From assembly GCA_000231825.2 (NCBI GenBank), contig JH720335.1, positions 342,862 through 406,861 on the forward strand: a DNA stretch of 64,000 nt. The letters run 5' to 3'. The notes beneath the pieces were generated by a model, which worked only from the letters and a program-made list of their open reading frames with translations, was not told the origin of the DNA and made no database searches. Position 1 is the stretch's first letter. Each line of letters opens with the position of its first letter. Shown one piece after another: positions 1 to 12,708 of this stretch. The position numbers and the translations under genes were made by a program. The DNA comes from Tetrahymena elliotti 4EA. Lineage: Eukaryota > Ciliophora > Oligohymenophorea > Hymenostomatida > Tetrahymenidae.

Positions 1-1081
1 CTCTTTTAGTAAATAATTCTCCATCTAAAGTGCAATTAGGGAAATTTTAAATAAAGAATGGTGGAGGATAGAATTCGTTTCCGTTTCTAGAGTAGAAATT
101 GCTACCTGTCCAAACAGCTCTGACTCCATCCATTTTTTCACTAGCATACCAACCTTTTGGATCCATTTCATCAGGCATTTACTAAGCTAAAAGCACACCT
201 GAATCCATATTACCATTTGAGCCTAAACACCCTTTTGTAATTGAACCAGTTACTTAAATGCTACTGTCATCATCATCATAATTATATGATAAATCTAATT
301 GAGAAACTCCAGAATAACTAGTTAAATCAGATAAATCAGATTTATCAGAATTATCAGAAATAATTGAGTGAGAATCATCTTGTTTCTTTTAGTTATTAGC
401 TTGTCTCTTTTATTTATTATTTATATTAAGTTAATTTGAGGTTTTTTCTGGTGGTGCTAAATGTTTGGTAACTTCATCTAACTAGAAGTTGTATTAGCTA
501 TTATCAAGAACATATCCCTTTCTCTCGTAATCTTAAATTAAGCTTTTGAAATACTCTTTAGCTTGAGAACCAGAAAAAATAGTGCATTCTTTTTTCCAAG
601 TCTTTTTGAGTCCTAATTAACCAGTAATTTCTTCAACACCATTTCCATCAATTGTTAAAATAACAAAATCAGATCTCCAACTATTGTTTTTCTACAAATA
701 TGCCTCAGTGTCAGAGTTATTATTTGAATCACTTTTTTCATCCTTTTTCTTCTCATCCTCTTTAACTGAAGAAATTTAGATCTAAAATCCACTTGAATTA
801 TTTTTTGGAATAAGTATGGTGGGTTCATCCTTTTTTACAGGAATATCTCCACTATAGCCTTTCAATTTTTTGTTTTCAATAACTCTGATGATGTAATCTA
901 AACAAGAGTCGGTATCTTTGTGCTACTTTTAAACAACTTATGTTTTTTCTTCAATTTCCTATCCTTAGACCAATTTACCATATCTAATTTGAGATTTATT
1001 TCCATCTAGCAAGCTAATTTCCCAAAACTTTTATTAGTTGAAGTTAAGGTATACTGGTTATGACAAACTAATTTAGAGCAT
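1..1081 (-). CDS. ATP-dependent DNA ligase with two N-terminal WGR domains (3' part beyond window)
   Basis: Starts at the ATG at 1081 and runs open, without an intron, to the left edge, so only about 360 residues are visible. Residues ~10-80 form a WGR-type domain (KFWEISLLDGNK, IRYGKL, then a helix with CLDYIIRVIENK). Residues ~140-215 look like a second WGR copy (FVILTIDGNG, EYFKSLIQDYERKGY). After an acidic, Ser/Asp-rich linker, the nucleotidyl-transferase domain begins. It carries ligase motif I, EKMDGVRAVW, with the predicted adenylated lysine near residue 316, then RNGNEF and LDGELF. WGR domains are known from PARPs and some bacterial and protist ligases and bind nucleic acid near breaks; here they would position the ligase at nicks or ends (inference). 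The family fits compact ATP ligases rather than LIG1/LIG4, which have other N-terminal modules. The C-terminal OB fold is not in the window. Confidence 0.85.
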
Positions 1082-2155
1082 GGTAGATACTTTTTAATTT
1101 CAAATTTATTTAATCTTTTTGAATTTATTTTTATTATTTTATTCAGTTTTAGATTGATAAATAAATAAGTAGGATTTTTAATTTATTTCACCGCGCACTT
1201 TATTATCAGAATGTAATCATTGTAATTAATCAAAAATTTAATCAAATTTATCTAGTTTATTATATTTAGTAAAATTTTCTTCTTTTCTAGCATATCTTTC
1301 TATTATAAGGCTAAAGAAAAGTATTTTTTTTTGTCTTTAAAAATCTGTTTAATCATTGGAGCTTATTGATCTGTTTTTAATTTTTTTACAGAAATAAAAT
1401 TTAATGCATAACAAGCTGCTTTTTTAGCTGAATTCAGTCCTATTCATTTTAATTATTGAGACCATACATACAATTAGAGAAAAAAAAGGAGTATTTTAAA
1501 AAAAATATTTTTTTGTACTTTTATTAAATTTGGTGATAAATTTTTACTTATTTTAGTGAAAATCATAAATACATTCAAGTTATTTTTGCTTTTAACTAAC
1601 TTTATTTTGGTGAGTTTAAGGGGAAAAAATTTTTAATCTTATGAAATTTTTAAAGTTTAGATTTTATCAGAAGATGAAGGAAGCCTTAGACTATTCTAAT
1701 CATATTAGAAATTCATATTTCTATTTTAATTACTCAACCTCAAAAATGTTTTCTCTGTTTTTAGATTAAAGTAATCTTTTCTTTGCTAATAAAAAAAGAA
1801 ATAATGAATTATCTTAATAATAGATATTGTTGTAAATAATTATTTCAATCTTAATCCTTTTTAGCCAGTTTACAATCTTTCATTCATTAAAATTAAATTT
1901 TCTTTTTACTTGTGTAAAAGATTAAACCAAATTTGTAAGAGATTATGTTTAAATCTGTTTAAAATAATAGAAAAGGATATGAAATTCTAAAGAACAAAAT
2001 ATTAGTTTAAATGATAGATAGTAAAAGACAATTTTAGCATGATAATTGAATGAGCTGCTTTAACTATATACAAATAAATATGATTGATTTTTATAAATAA
2101 TAAAAAAGCATGAAATTATTAATAATCGTAATTAAAAATTTTTATGTTTGAAAGA
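1082..2155. other. intergenic, AT-rich
   Basis: About 1.1 kb between the ligase start and the 3' end of the next minus-strand gene. It is poly(A)/poly(T)-rich with no convincing coding frame or RNA gene. It should contain the ligase promoter and the 3' region of the zinc-finger gene. Confidence 0.6.
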
Positions 2156-4225
2156 TCAGTTGTATTATTGCATACTCATTTAGATAGCTCTTTATAATTC
2201 TTCATCTTCATCATATTCAAACTAATTTTTATTTTTTTAGAAAAAGTCAACTAATTTTACATTAAAGTTATAAATTGATTTACATCCTATATTTATTATT
2301 TGTTTTAAGTTTTATTAGAGTTTCCACCTTTGTTAGTTTGAGCATTTTAAGTGCTAGAAGATGTTGCTCCTCTTTTATAAAGCTATTTATTTTATTTTTA
2401 GGCAACTTCAAAATCGCTATCGTCATCTTCATCTTCATTTAATTTCTTTTTATTTCCTCTTGCCCTAAGATTTCTACCCTATTTTTAATTTTATTTTTGT
2501 TGTTATTATCCCCTATTGTTGCCTTTTTAATTATTTTTATTTTAGCGTTTTGCTTTCTTTCTATCATTAGAATATGACTCATCTTGGTCATAATCTTCTT
2601 CATCTTCACTATATTATTCTTATAAATTATAGTCATCAAAGTCTTCATCTTACTTTGTATTTTTATGAGCTTGAGCTGTTTTATTTGTGTTATTGGTATT
2701 ATTGCTTATAGTAGTATTTTTACTATTTTGATTTTCATTTTTATCCAAGAATTAAAAGTCTTCTTAGGAATCATAATCAACTAATTAATTTTCATAATTA
2801 TCATCTTCTTCTAAATCAGATTCAACTAAAACTTTTTTAACTCCTCTCGTTTTTATTTTATTGCTTTGCATCACTTTTTTATTTAAAATTTAAGTTTTTT
2901 CTTGAAGAAAATAAAATAATTTTACTTGTATCTAATTTGGTTTGTTGCTTCTGCTTTAAGTAATCAGTTTTAGGATTCGAATAAGAAGAATCTTCTTTTT
3001 TATCATTATGTCCTTTTCTTAAAAGGATCCTTTTAGTGTCAGTTTATGACTGGCTTTTTTCTTTTTACTTGTTAGAATTTCTAGTTTCTCTAGATTTTTA
3101 AGTATTATCATTAACATCAATACTTGCTATTGAATCATCGGCTTCTTCATCTTCTTCCTCTTCCTATTCTTCTTCATCATCAACAACAAAATCATCATCT
3201 TTGTTTTTCTTCTTCTTGTTTTTATCATTTTAACCTTTATTATCTTCCTAATCACTTGGTTCTGAAGGTTCTTCTAATTATTGATCCTCTTCATAATCAT
3301 AGTCGTAATCATATTCATCATCAAAGTTATCTTGAACTTAATTTTATTTATTTGTAGGTATCTTGTAAATATTTTAATCATATTCTTAATTTTGAAATCT
3401 CTGGAAAACACAGGCTACTTCATGGTCATCATAATCTATTTATTATTTAAAAATTTTAAACTTATTTGTTTAATTCTACAAATTCTTATTAAAAATTTGT
3501 CTTTAAGCTAAAAATTAAAATGATCACCTCTCAAAATGATGTGCTTTCCACATTTATGGCACAACTTAGTTCTTGATGAACAAGAAACAACATGATCTTA
3601 AAAGTCATCTCTGACAATTTAAGTTTCACAAAATCTGCAAAATTTAGGTTTTTTTTCACATTCTTTATCTTGATGATCTTTAAAGAATCTTTATTCTATT
3701 TCCTTGTCACAAAATTTACATTTCATCTTGATTAAAAAATAAAAATTATTTTTAATTAAAAAAACAAATTTGAGCTTGAAAAATGAATTATAACAATTCT
3801 TTTAATCATAATTTTTGATATTTTTGCATAAAAAAGAAAAATCTTATGTTTTTACTAACTAATGAATTTCTAAATGTGTTTCAGGATCTCTTTTATCATA
3901 ATACTCTGGACACAGCTTGCATTATATAATATTACGATAGCAATATGCTTCATGAAGAGCGAATTTAGAATCTTCAATTTCCTTTTTACTATAATTTATA
4001 AATTTATATAGATATTGTTGCTGTATCTGAAAAATGTAATCAATCTATGCTATTTCAAGTTTGTTTATTTGCTAATTTCTATCTATAATAAAGCTTGCTT
4101 GAGCTCTTGCTAAAGAGCGCTGGAATTATATTTGTGCTTTGATGCAAAAATAATAAAAAGAAGAAGAGAAATTCTCACCAATTCCCACAGGCAGTCTTTT
4201 AAGGATGAGTATGAATTTCACTCAT
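2156..4225 (-). CDS. TRAF/XAF1-type zinc-finger protein with C-terminal ubiquitin-interacting motif
   Basis: Reading down the minus strand, a helical segment (~4150-3980) leads into Cys/His pairs: CKLCPEYYDKRDPETHLEIH, CKFCDKE, CRFCETQ, CHKCGKHI. This is the spacing of TRAF-type/XAF1-like fingers. A long acidic, Lys/Asp/Glu-rich low-complexity region follows. The last exon encodes DEDEELQRAIQMSMQQYN and then TGA, a good match to a ubiquitin-interacting motif (acidic patch, then LxxAIxxS). Introns inferred from splice sites and phase are ~3727-3867, 3436-3479, 2874-2925 and 2222-2283. The part from 3726 to the stop gives an exact reading frame of 471 codons. The 5' end is uncertain: the likely ATG is at 4225, but the first intron's phase is not resolved. 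A role in ubiquitin-linked signalling is inferred from the two domain types. Confidence 0.7.
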
Positions 4226-5772
4226 TTTTATTTGCTACAACGAAAGTAAATTTCTTTAGATCTAATTTGTTTGTTGTTTTAAAAATTAAATATACAAATA
4301 TTTATCTTTTCTTACTTACTATCAATCAATAGAAAAATAAATTAATTCTTGACTCTCTTTCTTTTAGTAGATCGATTGTAGTTATGCGCTAAGGATTGCA
4401 ATTTCTTAATAATGACGATACAGAAAATTAAATTTAATTATCGTCTACTAGAGAGCGAAATTCTAACTTATCAATAGCTAAGAGTGCTAATAAAAAAAGT
4501 TTGTTTTAACTCCTTTATTTAATTAATACCTTTAAAGAATTCAAATATCAAAGGAGATAGATGTTTTGTTTTGATTAAAATCTTACATAAAAAAAAACAA
4601 ATTGTCATTTTGTAAGATTGAATTGCATTTTAAAATAAGCGCGAAATAATTATTAATAATCTATAAAATTAAATTTAAAAAACATCATTTTCATCCTTGA
4701 CGAAATTCTAAAATACTAAAATTCTATTAAGACATCACTATCATATCCAAATTCATAAATTTTACAAGCCATTCATTAGCATGGTTTAATTTAGACATAA
4801 ATTTAATTAGATTTTATGTTTAAAATAAAAAAACAAATAAGATTTATGGCAGTAACACAATGGTTAATTTAAAATAAAATAGAATGATACTTGATTGAGT
4901 AAAGTAGAAATAAAAAACTATTTAATTGCACAGTTTTGTTAAACTAAGTATGATTAATATAATAACTTTTGGATTCTTATCTGAATTAATCAATATTTTT
5001 GCACTATCTGAAATATTTTGAGATGAAAATCATTGTTTTTAGCATTAAAATAATGTTTTATTTAAAATTAATGAAGAAAATTGGGAATAATACATTTTAA
5101 TTGTAGTAAAAATAAGCAATAAAAACAGATTATTCATTTAGATAATATTTTGCACAAAAATATTCTACAGAGAAAAGATACGTGATATAGAAAGCGCAAA
5201 AATTAACTAACACATTAATATTTATTATAAAAATCTCTTTTGCTGCCTAAAAAAATCAAATTAGATTAATAAATTCATCAATCTACATCAAAAGATAAAT
5301 TAATAAAATAGTATCCTCAGCAATGTGATTCATTAATTCTAAAACATTAACTAACATTTTGTTCCTTTGCTAATATTAAAATGGAATGAGTTAGAGGTTT
5401 TCATTAAGAGAGAAATCGGATTTTATATATCGGATTTTTTTGGTTGGGCTTTTATTGGGAATCTTGAAGGTTTGTTTGAAGAAAGAAAAGTAAAAAATAG
5501 ATTTAGATGAATGAAATATGACTGAACAATCATCAAACTAGCCTGGATAATTGAATTGATAGGACTGAGAAGAATAACACAGAATTAAATAAAGCAGTCA
5601 ATCAAGCAATAATTTAGTATAATCTAAGTAAAAGAAATTAATTATTATAATAAAAATAATGATAATTAACTATTTGTTTCAATTAAGAATTAAAAAAATC
5701 AAAGTAAACAAAAAAAGCAAAAAAAAACCAACAAAGAGTTGATTTTTATCTTAGAACTGAGATAGATCGATC
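4226..5772. other. intergenic, AT-rich
   Basis: About 1.5 kb between divergently transcribed genes, so it should hold two promoters. A short direct repeat (ATCGGATTTT twice, around 5416-5440) is visible. No coding frame or RNA gene can be supported. Confidence 0.55.
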
Positions 5773-8400
5773 ATGATATAGGAAAAATATGAAGCCAAAA
5801 AAACTGACAATAAATCTAAGCGTGTGAGACATGGTTGCACTTTAGATTTGAATAGAATCTTCGATGACTTGGATCTCGAATAAGATAGCAATTTCAAGTC
5901 TCTTTTAGACTATCAACTTTTTGATAAAGTGGTATGATTTTATTTATAAGCATTAAGTTTACTCATAGTTTTTGATTCATTCTCTCACATTCTAGCTTCT
6001 TTTACTTTCACAAGCAAGCCCAAGAGCGAGTGAGAGCAATCCTCTCATGAATTAATTATTAATTATCCCTAAATTATTTTTTATACTAAAAGCGTAAAAA
6101 AATAAAGACAGCATAGCATTTACAAAATACAGAAAGTATTCCATTTGATTTAATTTCAATTACTCTAATGACTTAACTATAAGATTAATGTCAATCATAC
6201 ACTCATCATGCTTTGTTTATTTGTTTGCTTTTTTTAATTTTTACCTATCTAGATTCAAATAGAATTTTCACATGCCAAAATTTGAGAAACTCTTCTCTCA
6301 GCCATTGAATTATTGCAAATATTTGCCATTCAAAAAGAAGTATTTTGAATCAGAAAGGTCTTAATTAATAACATTTAGGACCATTTATTAGTCTGCCTTA
6401 TATAATTAAATTTATATAGAAAAGGCATGTAAATTAATTTGAAATAACTAAATGTTCTAGTTTTACATTATTTTTGAACATTAAAATATGAATTTTAAAA
6501 CAAAATAAAAAAATAAACAAACTGAATGAAAATTTGATAATTAAAATTTAGATTTTCATTTTAGATTTACAAGTATTTATTTTCATTTTCTATATAAGAG
6601 GAAACCAGTTTCGAAATGGAATAGGAACCACTGCCACTGCCATAAAAATAATTTGAAAATTATGACAATAATATGGGAATGTTTGCCTTTTATTCATGCT
6701 TTTAATAAAATTCAAATTTTTGTGATATACTTAAAACTGAATTATTGATCGATTAACCAAATACAAATGAATTTTCTCCAAAAGATAATGAAACTTTGTC
6801 GAGGTCAAGTATTAAATAATTCCAAAAAAATGTAAACCTTACTGATTTCAAACCAATAAATTCTGACCTTCTCATGAGTAAAGATAATAATCAGTATTAT
6901 CCTTTCAGAGAAAGTGAAGAGGATGAAGACGATGAGTAAGAAGAAAAGAGTACTGCTCCTATTGATTTCGATATAGAAAATGATTAAATTAATTCTAATT
7001 CTATGCTTCAAGAAAGTCCAACAAGTTACACTTCTTCCTATTCTTAGCGCACTATTTCTTCCCCCACAATGTCTTTGAGCAAATAATACCAAATCGGCAA
7101 TGACTTTATTATTATCGAACAAGTAAAATAATCCTATGTGATAATAAAATTTATAATTTTCCAGCAAAATTTTAATTTTGTAAGGCGTTATTCTATTTAT
7201 TTTATTTCATTTTCTGCCTTAAGAAAGTGATTTCATTCATTAATTTGAACCATAAACATAAATATTTATTATTTAAAATTAATTTAGCCAGTAACAAAAT
7301 ATCTTAAAATAAATTCTTTCACTTCACAGTTTCGAGCATAGAAATATAGCCTTACAATATTTGCTATTCGAAATAGCATTAAAATTAACTTAATTTAATA
7401 ATATTTAGAACAAAGTCAAGAGAAGACTTAGAAACCATGCTATGTACAAAAAATACAGGTGTTACATGCAGTAAGACAGTGAACAATATAACATCCTTTA
7501 ATTGGAGAGTTCCCAAGGTAATTTATTATTCTAGTAAAATCTATATCTCAAAAAATTTATTTTCATTTTCCATTCAACTTTTCATGCAAAATTACAATTA
7601 TGTTAAACAGAAATTTCTCAAGAAAAGTTATAAAAAATAATGGCTAGCCTGTTAATTAATTTACTTTTTTTTAAATAAAAGAAAATATAGATTTGATTCA
7701 CAATTATCAGTAATTCAGCCAAGGCGACTGCGTTCTGCAACATAAATACACTATTGAAGAAGACAATTATATTTTCTTAATTGTAAATTATTTAATTATT
7801 TTAAAATTTTATTTCAAACAAATAAAAAATTTTTCCTTACTATCTTGTGCGTTAATTTGTTTTTTATTTTAAATTTCTTTTTTATCACATTATCGAAACT
7901 TCAATTATCACCCCAGCATAAAAAATTTTCTTTTAAAATAGCAATAAATAAATTTATTTATTAAATTATCTAACAAATAGACAGAATAATTTGAAAGTTT
8001 CTTCATTGAATATCCTATGACTACAAATTTTTAATTAATTATTGCAAGCATACAAAAAATTTGTGACTTCCTATTATAGATTTTAGAAAACAAAGTAATT
8101 TAGCTTGAAATTAAAGGTATTTATTACATTTAATTTATTTATCACTTTTTTAATTCTTATTCAATCATCAAAGCTGAACACTTGTGTTGGACAGCAAATG
8201 GATAAATAAAACTTGGCTTCGAAGTTTTTAAACATATGACCAAAAGTCAAAGCTATAAATCTTCTAAATTTATGTAAATAGAAACATCTAAAAAGTTTTG
8301 TGAATAGATTATATAAACTCTCAAAGAAATTTCAGCTGGTAATAAATATAAATTAAACACTAAAATCTCAACATTTTTAAAAAATAAATATTAGGAATGA
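5773..8400 (+). CDS. seven-exon gene, protein of unknown function (437 aa model)
   Basis: I do not recognise this protein. Exons chosen by GT-AG sites and phase are 5773-5931, 6263-6428, 6599-7122, 7409-7517, 7691-7782, 8080-8116 and 8174-8400. All junction phases agree and total exactly 438 codons including the TGA. The middle is acidic and Ser-rich (REEDE-type run near 6915, then a PTSYTSSYS segment). The C-terminal half has alternating strands and a final amphipathic helix (SKKFCEQIIQTLKEI), which could be a divergent PH-like fold, though this is a guess from pattern only. The 5' portion (exon 1 and exon 2) is Lys/Arg-rich (RHGCTLDLNRIFDDL; KFEKLFSQPLNY). Exon 3's acceptor is an AAG and is the least certain boundary. 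Its 3' end overlaps a small minus-strand ORF. Confidence 0.55.
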
Positions 8401-8682
8401 CTTATGAAATAAAAAGTGAATTAAATAGATTTATTGAATAATAAGAGTAGCAAGAAGAAAAGTGCACTCTTCAATAATTCCTTGAGCATCCTCTTTTTCA
8501 ATAATAAAATCTTTAGTACTACTCATTATGCTGAATGATAGGAGATTTAAAAATATGCTGAAATCAACCAAATTTTTGAGGACAATCATTTGCATGCAAA
8601 ACGATAATAATTTAATAGAAAACACCAATAAAACAATCTGAAAAAAGATAGCAACCAAAACTAGTTAGAAAAGAAACTTCAT
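8368..8682 (-). CDS. possible small secreted or membrane protein (104 aa)
   Basis: An intronless frame from ATG at 8682 to TGA at 8368-8370. The N-terminus (MKFLFQLVLVAIFFQIVLLV) looks like a signal peptide or membrane anchor. A soluble stretch rich in charged residues (STKDFIIEKEDAQGIIEE) follows, then a second hydrophobic segment. It overlaps the last 33 bases of the convergent plus-strand gene. Composition favours a real protein, but length alone is weak evidence when TGA is the only stop. Confidence 0.35.
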
Positions 8683-9704
8683 GAATCAATTAATGAATAA
8701 AAAATATATACTATAATTAAAAATCAAACAGATTAATAAAAAAATCCTTCCTAAAATTTTTCAACTAATTTATTAACTAATTAATTAACTAACTAAGAAA
8801 TATTTAAATAATTAGTTTTTAATGAACCTAATAAAAAAATATATAAATGATCTTTAAAACTTATATTAAAATAGAGATAAAGTAGAGGATAATAAACTTA
8901 GATTAAAGAATATTTATTCTCTCTTCCTACAGTTTATCTATACTCTTACTGAAGTGCTCAAAAAGATAACCAAATTAACAGAAAGATATATCAAAATATT
9001 CCATTTATCTACCAACCAAAATCTTTATATAAACAAACAATCATTATTAACATATTCAATCATAAAAAAAAGAATTAGACAAATAAATGAGTTAGTTAGT
9101 TAGTCATTTAAATATTAATAACAAGTATCCCGAAATCTTAAATCAAATGATCCTATTTTTGATTTTTTAAGGCTCTAAGAATTAAATTGTTTATTATGCT
9201 TGTTTGATAAATCTAAAAACCTAAATTAGGTGTTCAAAATTTTTAATAAATTTACTTTAAATCAACTCAAATAGAATAAGCAAAAATAAAGATAAAACTT
9301 TATTATACTTAATTATAATAAATAAGAAAATGGCTTGAATACTTAAATATGCATTATTTTCATTCTAAATAAACTCATAAATTTAAACTTCTTTATTTAA
9401 ATCTATTTTCTCTATAAAATGTAATTAATCTTTATATTAACAAAAATATTTATCCAAATAAAACACCAATTAAAGTTCTCAAAAATATGTTCAATTTAAA
9501 TTATGCTTTATTAATTTAGTAAATAATATCTAAAAATTTATAATGTGTTTTTTAAATAATCTTGCTTTATAAATACTACACTCATTTATCCCTATTAAGC
9601 TAAATAATTCAAAAGAAAGAAAAAATGTAAGTAATTTTTTAGAATAGAATAAACAAAATTAAGGAAAATAAAAACATTAATATTAAAAATTAAAGATAAT
9701 ATCA
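8683..9704. other. intergenic, AT-rich with short tandem runs
   Basis: About 1 kb with simple repeats such as (TTAACTAA)n near 8770-8797 and GTTAGTTAGTTAG near 9090. No gene is supported. Confidence 0.55.
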
Positions 9705-11780
9705 TCAAATTAGTGATTTTTAAAATTTAATAAATCCTTAAATTTAAGTTTCGTTATTAATTTTTTCTGCAAAATCTTCAGAATATATGAAGTCATCAAA
9801 GTAAGCTTCGCTAATAAAAGTTTGTAATAAATCGATATTTCTGTTTTTCAAGAAGTATAGCATCTTGTAAAAATGCTATTTATGCTCTTCTAGATCTTTT
9901 ACAATTTTTGTACAATTATTTTTGAGTTCATTGCTTTTAAAGAAAATCTGATTGTAATTTTCATCAAATTCGAAATCTTAATCTTTGATTTGAGCAGAAG
10001 GGGAATCGTAAATTAATTATAGATTTATAGAGTTCATGAATATATCTTCTTTGAATATTTTTAAGCAAGATTAAAGAACTTAATTATCTACTTCAAACCC
10101 ATTCAAATGATTTTTAAAATTTTGAATTGAGCTATGAGATAAATTAAAAAATGTTAGAAAAACAAAAAAATCACTTTAATAAGCTAATTATTCCTCACTT
10201 GAATAAGTTAAAATTATTTCTCTTAAATGTTAAATATTTTATTTACTATTACCTTTGTTAAATTATCCCATGGATATTTTTGAAGTTACTTGTTTAATTA
10301 AGTTAGATTACAGATTTCTTTATTTTGGAAATAGAATGTATTATATTCCTTTAAGAAAGAAATTCTTTATGCCTTGCAAACTGAATAAAAAAGCTAAAAA
10401 TGCAACAAAAGAAAAAAAAATGACTTTCAAAATTAAGTAAATATCAAAAGAATTTGTTGTATTTTCTTTTTGTTAGACCAATAATTCAATCATTTTAAAT
10501 TCTTAAGGTTGAAAAGATTCAAGATTGCTGTATTGTTGGATAATTAGCTATTTTCTTTCTTCAGTTAGATTTATTGAATTTACTGTAATAATTTCTTCTA
10601 ATTTTCTTTTAAAATTTTATTTCCATTATTGAACAAATTATTACAATTCCTACTTGATTGATTCTTATCTATCTAAAATAAACTACTTCAAAGAGAAATT
10701 TAAAAGAGCAAAAGAAATATGAGCACCTTTGAATTTTCCTAATAAATCACTTAAAAAGCTTTTATATTGCTCAAGCATTTCCTCACTTTTTTGATTTAAC
10801 AGATTAGTAAATTATTTCTTTTAGATAAATTATTCATTAATTATGCTTATAAAATCCCCTAAGGATACATCTATATTTTCTTGTATTGATTAAAAGCTGC
10901 AGAGAAGCATTTCTTTTAAACTTTAGCAAGTTTAGTCTTATTCAAAAGCTTTACAATTGTTAAAAGATGTTTTATATTTTGAATTTTTACAAAATTCAGT
11001 TATATTGTCTATTTCTTTAATAAAATCTTAATAATTTTCATCTTATTTGATTTTAGTAATAATATTTTATTTTTCTTCCTCTTTATTAGGTTTCTAAAAG
11101 GAAATTTAATTTAAAAAAAACGATTTGCTTATTATTTGAGAATATTTATTATTTTATTTAAAACTTTCAAAGCTATCACCATTCCATTTATTCACTATTT
11201 CTATAAAGTTATGAATCATTTAACTTTCTGATTTATCTTTTGCCTTGATTAAATTAAGAATTTCATCAAAATGTTTTGGTTTCCTGGGATTTTGATGAAC
11301 ATACAAAACACAGGTAGATATTCTTGTAATTAAGCATATTAATTTTTATAAGCTTTTCATATAAGAGCTTTTATTTGAGTAATCAAATCCCTCACAATCA
11401 AAAAATACTGTGATTTCATTTTCTTTTTATTTGTTTTAGATCAAATAAAAATCGATTCCTTTTGTTTGGCTTTCACAATTTTATCCAAATGGAAAGATTA
11501 AATTAAATTCTTATTTTTATTCATATTTTTAAATTAAAAAATTTTAAATGAATGATTTTCCTTCTCCTTATTATCCAAAAATTGTTATTATTTTAATTTT
11601 TTTCTTTGAGTTTTAGTCTAGGTATTTGATAAACTCAGATTCTAACATTTTTTAATAGTTTTAATCTTAAAATTTTAGCTCTATGATCTCTTCGCTCTCA
11701 TCTTTATCAATGTAGCATAAATTTTTTTAGAGTTAAGAACTACTAGGCTTGATGAGTAGAAATTATTGTTTTTCACTCAT
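9705..11780 (-). CDS. GBP/atlastin-like large GTPase with a transmembrane segment
   Basis: A single uninterrupted frame of 691 residues from ATG 11780 to TGA 9705-9707. The P-loop is GQQGEGKS at residues 69-76. TKGID at ~107-110 fits the switch I region of GB1/RHD3 GTPases, and FFDCEGFD at ~126-133 is the G3 DxxG. This order and spacing match the guanylate-binding/atlastin/RHD3 group rather than Ras-type or IRG proteins. A helical middle region follows. About residues 445-470 form a strongly hydrophobic stretch (IFFSFVAFLAFLFSL), probably a membrane anchor, with a ~220-residue helical tail after it. Such proteins hydrolyse GTP during membrane remodelling or tethering; which membrane is not visible. 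The lack of introns is unusual beside its intron-rich neighbours. I did not find an unambiguous G4 (N/T)KxD or RD motif. Confidence 0.75.
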
Positions 11781-12708
11781 TTAGTTTATAGCAGAGCACA
11801 ATGCAATTTATTGGTTATTTTTTTTTCTTTATTACTGATTCATTTAAGTGAAAGTTTTTATTTTAGTTAATTTTTTCTTTTTATTAATTATCAGATTGCT
11901 ATGTTGGTGTTGTTTTTTAAAATGTTACAAAAATAATTAGAATAAATAAATAAACTAAATTTTTATTCTAATTTTTAAAAGATTATTTCAGGTTATTTTT
12001 AAAACTTTTTAGTCTGAAATATTCTAAAATAAATTAATCTAATAAACAATTAATATTCTTTATTGCCTTAAAATAATTCAACTCAAAAAATATTAAAGAA
12101 TGATTCCACCAATTTTGGTATTGATTTACCCTTGGATTAAACATTGAAAGAACCTAAAACTTATTATTCTTTAAAAAAATAATATTTTTATTTTAAAAAA
12201 GAGCTCATTCTAATCCAAATATTAATTAATTCATCTTTTGTCTCTAATTAAAAAAATGATAGTCTGACATATTGAATTATTTATATTAAAAATTTGGGAA
12301 TTTTTATATATTTTATCTAATTTTAGTATCTGACTAACTTCTATTTTTCAAATATCTTTAGAATATTTATATCTAAAGAATCTATTTCAAATATTATTTT
12401 TCTAAAATTCTATTTTTCTTTTATTTTAATATTTAACTTTTTTTAAAATGAAAAGAATCAACAACTTTTAACATGTGAATAAAAATATAAAGGTTATATA
12501 TAGAAAGAATAATTTTAATATTTATTTTTATAAAACTAAACATATGGATAAGAATAATAATGGATATAAAATATAATATATTCAACATCATATTTTTACC
12601 ATTGCATATTTACTTATTTTTTTAAATATGAAACAAATTATGTCAAGAAATAATATTGAATAAATAACCAAAATTATTTAAAGTTAAGTAATATTTAATA
12701 TTTGTTTA
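11781..12708. other. intergenic, AT-rich
   Basis: About 0.9 kb. A plus-strand open stretch at ~12017-12265 has slightly higher GC and no ATG start; it is not supported as a gene. Confidence 0.5.

Noticed and set aside
4132..4332. Plus-strand standard-code ORF
   Set aside because: It lies opposite the 5' exons of the minus-strand zinc-finger gene and has AT-driven composition.
7691..7782. QGDCVLQHKYTIEED read as a cyclic-nucleotide-binding domain
   Set aside because: Only a few residues fit, and the phosphate-binding cassette (GELALL...R) is absent.
12017..12265. Plus-strand open frame with protein-like text (NFGIDLPLDQTLKEPKTYY)
   Set aside because: It has no ATG start and no splice partner. 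With TGA the only stop, 80-codon open stretches are expected by chance at this base composition.
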